A DNA stretch of 12,301 nucleotides from Elusimicrobiota bacterium (GTDB lineage: Bacteria; Elusimicrobiota; Elusimicrobia; UBA1565; UBA9628). Both the position numbers and the translations under genes were made by a program. Positions 11,929-12,301 of the stretch are shown here, piece by piece (position 1 is the first letter of the stretch; every line of letters begins with the position of its first letter). Under the pieces are notes generated by a model, which had not been told where the DNA came from, made no database searches, and worked only from the letters and a program-made list of their open reading frames with translations. The stretch spans positions 1 to 12,301 of the forward strand of contig JAHFCD010000013.1 of the NCBI GenBank assembly GCA_023249695.1, in the 5' to 3' direction.

Positions 11929-12301
11929 GTGGCCGACATCATCTTCACGAAGGGGCTGAGGCGCGAGTACGCCTCGACCACGGCGGTGGACGGCATCGAC
12001 CTGACCGTCACGGAGGGCTCGGTCGCCGCGCTCGTCGGCCCCAACGGGGCGGGCAAGACCACCTTTCTCAAGATGATCGCCGCCTTGCTCGAGCCGACCT
12101 CGGGCCTGGCGATGATCGCCGGCCACGACGTGCGCGAGAACGCGCGCGCGGTCCACGCCGCGGTCGGCTACCTGCCCGATTTCTTCGGCTTATACGAGGA
12201 GCTGACCGCGCGCCAGTGCCTGCGCTACTTCCATCTCGCCTATCGCCTGCCGGAGCCGGCGGACCGGCGTATTGAGGAAGTGCTCGAGCTGGTCGCCTTG
12301 C
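11929..12301 (+). CDS. ABC transporter ATP-binding protein (partial, 5' part)
   Basis: Residues 1-124 of an ABC ATPase, cut by the window edge. The order is canonical: MADIIFTKGLRREYAST, VDGIDLTVTEG, Walker A GPNGAGKTT at 37-45, LEPTSGLAMIAGHD, then VGYLPDFFGLYEELTARQCL at 79-98. The Q-loop position has Asp (YLPD) instead of the usual Gln; this is typical of the subgroup with a GYMPDFFG-type motif, often found beside ABC-2 permeases. The signature motif and Walker B lie beyond the edge. Start GTG11929 is chosen because it gives the normal N-terminus and sits 6 nt after a -10; no Shine-Dalgarno sequence is present. A permease is expected downstream. Confidence 0.92.
   Translation, partial: MADIIFTKGLRREYASTTAVDGIDLTVTEGSVAALVGPNGAGKTTFLKMIAALLEPTSGLAMIAGHDVRENARAVHAAVGYLPDFFGLYEELTARQCLRYFHLAYRLPEPADRRIEEVLELVAL

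Overview
The window is high-GC bacterial DNA in which almost every gene to the left of about position 8.2 kb reads on the minus strand and every gene to the right reads on the plus strand. Signal peptides, a DsbA-type thiol oxidase with a membrane redox partner and a secreted subtilisin-like protease indicate a cell with an active Sec export pathway. I cannot fix the phylum. The architecture and composition make me think of high-GC uncultured lineages such as Elusimicrobiota, but this is a weak guess.

Layout. (1) 1-2172, minus: the N-terminal 724 residues of a protein that joins a signal peptide, a Pro/Ala-rich linker, an intramembrane M50 (site-2-protease-like) metallopeptidase and a SecA-type DEAD motor. 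It runs off the left edge and is the most unusual gene here. (2) 2266-2897, minus: a small, AT-richer cassette with its own promoter and terminator, encoding an overlapping DUF4160/DUF2442 pair (toxin-antitoxin-like). The DUF4160 gene has ACG where its start codon should be. (3) 2939-5500, minus: a PAS-GGDEF diguanylate cyclase, a stand-alone CheY-like receiver, a MauE/DoxX-type membrane redox protein and a DsbA-like thioredoxin. The last two overlap by ATGA and probably form one periplasmic disulfide module. (4) 5502-6783, minus: a secreted S8 subtilase followed by a clear terminator. (5) 6784-7097: an intergenic region with two perfect DnaA-box sequences in a 13-bp inverted repeat. (6) 7098-7703, minus: a small secreted protein of unknown function. 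(7) 7834-10165: two direct copies of a 214-297 bp element derived from the 3' end of an IS91-type transposase gene. They flank a truncated small minus-strand gene and a 528-residue membrane-anchored protein of unknown function. (8) 10182-10310: a tRNA-His(GTG) with several non-canonical positions, and a strong hairpin. (9) 10391-11568: a lower-GC Sel1-repeat protein. (10) 11569-11928: a non-coding stretch with a 26-bp perfect palindrome. (11) 11929 to the end: the start of an ABC-transporter ATPase.

A cross-cutting signal is that several genes have a -10 hexamer (TATACT, TATAGT, TAGAAT) only 6-12 nt before the start codon. In the best cases a -35 element lies at exactly 17 bp, and there is no Shine-Dalgarno sequence. 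This suggests that leaderless or very short-leader mRNAs are common in this organism.
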